Assembly (NCBI GenBank): GCA_030652035.1
Contig: JAUSBJ010000001.1
Span: 44,211-108,210 of the forward strand
DNA from: Sulfurimicrobium sp.
GTDB taxonomy: Bacteria > Pseudomonadota > Gammaproteobacteria > Burkholderiales > Sulfuricellaceae
Length of the DNA stretch: 64,000 nt
Direction: 5' to 3'
Position numbers and translations under genes: made by a program. This document shows, piece by piece, positions 61,484 to 64,000 of this stretch. The number at the start of each line of letters is the position of its first letter. Positions within the stretch are counted from its first letter, which is position 1. The notes below the pieces were generated by a model. That model saw only the letters and a list, made by a program, of their open reading frames with translations, was not told the origin of the DNA and did no database searches.

Positions 61484-62845
61484 ATGACTCAACGCAATCG
61501 CAATGTCCCCCTCAAGCCGGGCAAATCCCGAGCCGCCCTGACGATCACCCATCCTAACGCCGCCGGCATCGACATTGGCAGCGCCTCTCATTTTGTCGCC
61601 GTGCCGCCCGACCGGGACGACGAACCGGTGCGGGAATTTCCCAGCTTCACGGTCGACCTCCACGCCCTGGCCGACTGGCTCAAGGCCTGCGGCGTGGACA
61701 CGGTTGCGATGGAATCCACCGGCGTGTACTGGATACCTTTGTTCGAGTTGCTTGAATCGCGCGGCTTCACCGTACTGCTGGTCAACGCGCGTCATGTCAA
61801 GAACGTCTCGGGTCGCAAGTCCGACGTGCTCGATTGCCAATGGTTGCAGCAACTCATGACCTACGGCTTGCTTCAAGGGGCATTTCGTCCGTCCGATGCG
61901 ATGTGCGCGTTGCGCTCGCTGTGGCGTCAGCGCGGAATGCTCCTGAAAGCCCAAGGCCGGCACGTGCAGCACATGCAAAAAGCGCTCACCCAGATGAACA
62001 TCCAGCTCACCAACGTCATCTCCGACGTCGCGGGCGAGACGGGCCAGAAGATCCTGCGCGCCATCGTCGCCGGGGAGCGTGACGGGCAGGTCCTGGCCGC
62101 GATGAAGAACGCGCGCATTCGCGCCAGCCGGGACGAGATCGCCAAGAGCCCGCAAGGCAACTGGCGCGCCGAACACCTGTTTGCGCTCAAGCAGGCGCTG
62201 GCCCTGTTTGACTTCATCGGCACACAACTGGCCGAGTGCGACCGGGAGATCGAGCAGCAGTTGCAAAGCCTGCAAGTTCATGACGGAGAACCGGCCAAGG
62301 GCAAGAAGCGAGGCCGCACCCGCAACGCACCGAAATTCGATCTGCGCGCGCAACTGTTCAGGATGTGCGGGGTGGACCTCACGCGAATCGACGGCATCGA
62401 CGTGACCACCGCGCTGGCGGTGATCTCCGAGACCGGCGCGGACATGTCACGCTTCCCCACGGCTGGGCACTTCGCGAGTTGGCTGGGGCTGTGCCCTGGC
62501 ACCAAGATCACCGGCGGCAAGGTAATGAGTGGCAAGACCAAGCGCGTGGCCAACCGCGCGGCCCAGGCCTTGAGATTGGCCGCAGCGGCACTGCGCAGCA
62601 GCCAATCGGCGCTGGGCGCGTACTTCCGCCGGATGTGCGCGCGCATGGACAAACCCAAGGCGGTGACGGCTGCCGCGCACAAGCTGGCGCGGCTGATCTA
62701 CACGATGCTCACCAAGGGCGAGGAATACACCGATCAGGGGCAGGACTACTACGAGGAGCGCTACCGCGAACGGGTTCTGCGGCAACTGGCCCAGCGTGCC
62801 GAAAAGATGGGCATGAAACTCGTCGCCAGTGAAAACCCCGCTTAA
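61484..62845 (+). CDS. IS110-family transposase (DEDD recombinase)
   Basis: A 453-residue transposase. The N-terminal RuvC-like DEDD domain shows AAGIDIGSASHFVAV, DTVAMESTGVYWIPLFELLE and RKSDVLDCQWLQQLM. The C-terminal transposase_20 domain shows IDGIDVTTALAVISETGADM and FASWLGLCPGTKITGG, where the catalytic serine region lies. I prefer ATG 61484 because GGAG lies 7 bases before it; an ATG at 61469 is also in frame. The protein looks intact. Confidence 0.95.
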   Translation: MTQRNRNVPLKPGKSRAALTITHPNAAGIDIGSASHFVAVPPDRDDEPVREFPSFTVDLHALADWLKACGVDTVAMESTGVYWIPLFELLESRGFTVLLVNARHVKNVSGRKSDVLDCQWLQQLMTYGLLQGAFRPSDAMCALRSLWRQRGMLLKAQGRHVQHMQKALTQMNIQLTNVISDVAGETGQKILRAIVAGERDGQVLAAMKNARIRASRDEIAKSPQGNWRAEHLFALKQALALFDFIGTQLAECDREIEQQLQSLQVHDGEPAKGKKRGRTRNAPKFDLRAQLFRMCGVDLTRIDGIDVTTALAVISETGADMSRFPTAGHFASWLGLCPGTKITGGKVMSGKTKRVANRAAQALRLAAAALRSSQSALGAYFRRMCARMDKPKAVTAAAHKLARLIYTMLTKGEEYTDQGQDYYEERYRERVLRQLAQRAEKMGMKLVASENPA

Positions 62846-62864
62846 ATACGTCATGGAAAATCAG

Positions 62865-63242
62865 TTACTTGGGTGGTGTTTCTTGAGAGGCGTCATTTTG
62901 GTTTTGCCTGCTTTTAAGGTATCTAAGAAGCAGAGTAATTGGTATTGCAAATGTCAGCAGCCCAAGAAAAAATAAAATATCGCCAGAATTTGCCCAATTC
63001 GAAGCGTTATCTAAAAAGCGATCACTTCCAAAAATTGAGGCGTAGAGCAGAAACACCCCAAGAATAGCAAACAGCACTAACAGAATGTAGAGCGCGGAAT
63101 CATGGTTTTGGCTCAGGGCGCCGAAAAGAATAGCTGCGAGAGGAACTGCTGCAATGAAAGCACCGGTAATGAAAATGGTTACTCGCATAAATAGACTGTC
63201 TCGGAATAAGAAGTCACGAATTTGCTGAATTGTGTGGAGCAT
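62865..63242 (-). CDS. Cassette gene: small membrane protein of unknown function
   Basis: A 125-residue protein with three to four hydrophobic helices (VTIFITGAFIAAVPLAAILF, YILLVLFAILGVFLLYASI, LFFLGLLTFAIPITLLL) and a charged tail. No family is recognised. Its ATG follows the attC at 63252-63321 by 9 bases (GTTAAGC then GTCAGTATT), the usual layout of a cassette gene. Its own attC is missing, replaced by the IS110 element. Confidence 0.75.
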   Translation of the reverse strand: MLHTIQQIRDFLFRDSLFMRVTIFITGAFIAAVPLAAILFGALSQNHDSALYILLVLFAILGVFLLYASIFGSDRFLDNASNWANSGDILFFLGLLTFAIPITLLLRYLKSRQNQNDASQETPPK

Positions 63243-63251
63243 AATACTGAC

Positions 63252-63321
63252 GCTTAACGTAGAAGTCACCGGCGCTGCGCGGCTTTATCGCGCAGCGTCC
63301 GTGTGTACTGCCGGGTTGGGC
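63252..63321 (-). other. attC recombination site (integron cassette)
   Basis: On the minus strand it begins GCCCAAC and ends GTTAAGC, fitting RYYYAAC and GTTRRRY. The inner arms pair as AGT-A-CAC-A-CGG-A-CGCTGCGCG against AGTCACCGGCGCTGCGCG: fully complementary except for three single extrahelical bases, the defining attC structure. It follows the stop of the 63337-63759 gene. Confidence 0.88.
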
Positions 63322-63336
63322 GTTGTAGCCGCATCC

Positions 63337-63759
63337 CTACCGATTTGCGCGGTTTGTGCATGACATTCGCTCTTCAATTAAGCGTTGCTCCTCGGCGCGC
63401 CTAGTTGTTTGTTCTTGCGCGGTTAGGGTTCGCCCTCGATATCTCTTTTCGAATTCTTCTGCGCGGCGGTTGCTCCCTGCAATGCACTCCTCTTCCTTCG
63501 CGACAGTGGCCGGCGGGATTGCCGTTCTGCTGGATCGACGGCAATCCTCATGACGCTGCGCAACAGCGGCAAGGGCAGCATTCATGTTCTTGGACCAAGC
63601 GAGGTACGCTTCCTGGTCATGTTTTGATGGAGGCTGGCTCTCCAACTTACGAATGATTCGATTTTGCTCTGCTTCGGCCTGGGCGTCACACTTGTTCTGA
63701 GCACTAGCGGTGAGTGGTATTAGCGCAATGAGGAGGAAGAGCGTGATGTGGTGTGTCAT
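63337..63759 (-). CDS. Cassette gene: secreted protein of unknown function
   Basis: A 140-residue protein with a signal peptide (LFLLIALIPLTASAQ) and a mature part rich in Glu, Arg and Gln, helical, with four cysteines (NKCDAQAEAEQNRIIRKLES, VAKEEECIAGSNRRAEEFEK). No family is recognised. AAAGGA lies 8 bases before the ATG. It has an attC on each side and is therefore a complete cassette. Confidence 0.75.
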   Translation of the reverse strand: MTHHITLFLLIALIPLTASAQNKCDAQAEAEQNRIIRKLESQPPSKHDQEAYLAWSKNMNAALAAVAQRHEDCRRSSRTAIPPATVAKEEECIAGSNRRAEEFEKRYRGRTLTAQEQTTRRAEEQRLIEERMSCTNRANR

Positions 63760-63797
63760 AGCGATCCTTTATATAAATGATGAGCGAATTCTGCGAT

Positions 63798-63869
63798 GCC
63801 CAACGTGCTAGCTCAGGGGCGCGAAGCCGGCTTGCCGGCGAAGCGTCCCTCTGGAGCGGCGGGTTAGCG
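63798..63869 (-). other. attC site interrupted at its end by IS110
   Basis: On the minus strand it ends GTTGGGC (63804-63798). Arms GCTC-C-AG-A-GGG-A-CGC and GCTCAGGGGCGC pair with three extrahelical bases, and GCCGG/CCGGC forms the tip. The other end reads CTAAC, where RYYYAAC is cut by the IS110 left end. It belongs to the preceding, lost cassette. Confidence 0.85.
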
Positions 63870-64000
63870 AAGTAATCGGCCCTATGCCGCAAATCGCGCC
63901 GAAGAAACACGCGGCTCTCCAAATGTGGCAAGGTGGAATGCGGCGCTGCGGAAGACCGATGTAGCAATGGTGCATATTGCCCGCGGGTTAGCGTGGTCCT
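63863..64000 (+). mobile_element. Second copy of the IS110-family element (left end only)
   Basis: 138 bases identical to 61214-61351, in the same orientation, running off the right edge. The bases just before differ from those before the first copy, which fixes the left end at GTTAGCG. Confidence 0.95.

Larger units (their letters stand above)
61214..62860 (+). mobile_element. IS110-family insertion sequence, complete copy
   Basis: The left end is fixed by identity: 61214-61351 recurs exactly at 63863-64000. The right end must lie between the transposase stop (62845) and the next gene (62865); I put it near 62860. A long 5' non-coding part (about 255 bases) and almost no 3' part surround the transposase. 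No terminal inverted repeats or target duplications are visible, as usual for this family. Confidence 0.85.

Noticed and set aside
1..64000. CRISPR array, tRNA or rRNA genes
   Set aside because: No regularly spaced direct repeats and no tRNA- or rRNA-like sequence were noticed on reading both strands.

Overview
The window looks like chromosomal DNA of a betaproteobacterium, most likely of the Nitrosomonadales/Sulfuricella-Gallionella type. This rests on gene content and order (yciB-yciI-bolA-ppiC, ratA/smpB, a 400-residue TrpS, PEP-CTERM proteins, several c-di-GMP proteins), not on a database search. It is dense and GC-rich, with many ATGA-type overlaps and a fair number of GTG/TTG starts. 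No rRNA or tRNA gene was seen.

Layout. 1-13 kb is mainly housekeeping: ratA/smpB, an orphan nosD-like gene, an HD-GYP phosphodiesterase, the yciB-yciI-bolA-ppiC operon, an RNase AM-type PHP protein, yciO, an M50 protease, trpS, an M48 lipoprotein, a Lon-like protease and an FKBP. 13-28 kb holds a ParA-like ATPase, a GGDEF-EAL protein, corA, glk, a ferritin-like protein, a peroxiredoxin, glgP, dsbB, rluF and the molybdopterin set mobB-moeA-moaD-moaE. 27.6-31.8 kb has a fossil EAL fragment, two PEP-CTERM genes that each carry a sigma-54-type promoter, and an MscS channel. 32-38.7 kb has a SulP transporter and an eight-gene arsenic operon rich in thiol-redox proteins. 39-50 kb has a PAS/GAF-GGDEF-EAL protein, a thioredoxin-DsbD-like fusion, a CDF exporter, a tolC-macA-macB efflux operon and a LexA-type regulator with a visible operator-promoter. 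50-59 kb has a short secretin-like protein, an AI-2E family permease, yaeQ, srkA and a c-di-GMP-I riboswitch in front of a DUF1631 gene followed by an EAL-HDOD gene.

From 59 kb to the end the DNA is mobile and decayed: a truncated membrane-fusion/M50-type gene, an IS256 remnant, a higBA toxin-antitoxin pair, a DUF5681-like remnant with small phage-type ORFs, then a full IS110-family element and the start of a second identical copy. Between the copies lie two small genes and two well-formed attC sites in integron-cassette arrangement. The second IS copy begins exactly at the end of one attC. The element's long 5' non-coding region repeats 11 bases of that attC/IS junction, as expected of a guide (bridge/seeker) RNA.

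Two themes connect the genes. One is c-di-GMP signalling: HD-GYP, two GGDEF-EAL proteins, an EAL-HDOD protein, the riboswitch and an EAL fossil. The other is thiol and metalloid stress: the ars operon, peroxiredoxin, DsbB, the thioredoxin fusion and a CDF exporter.
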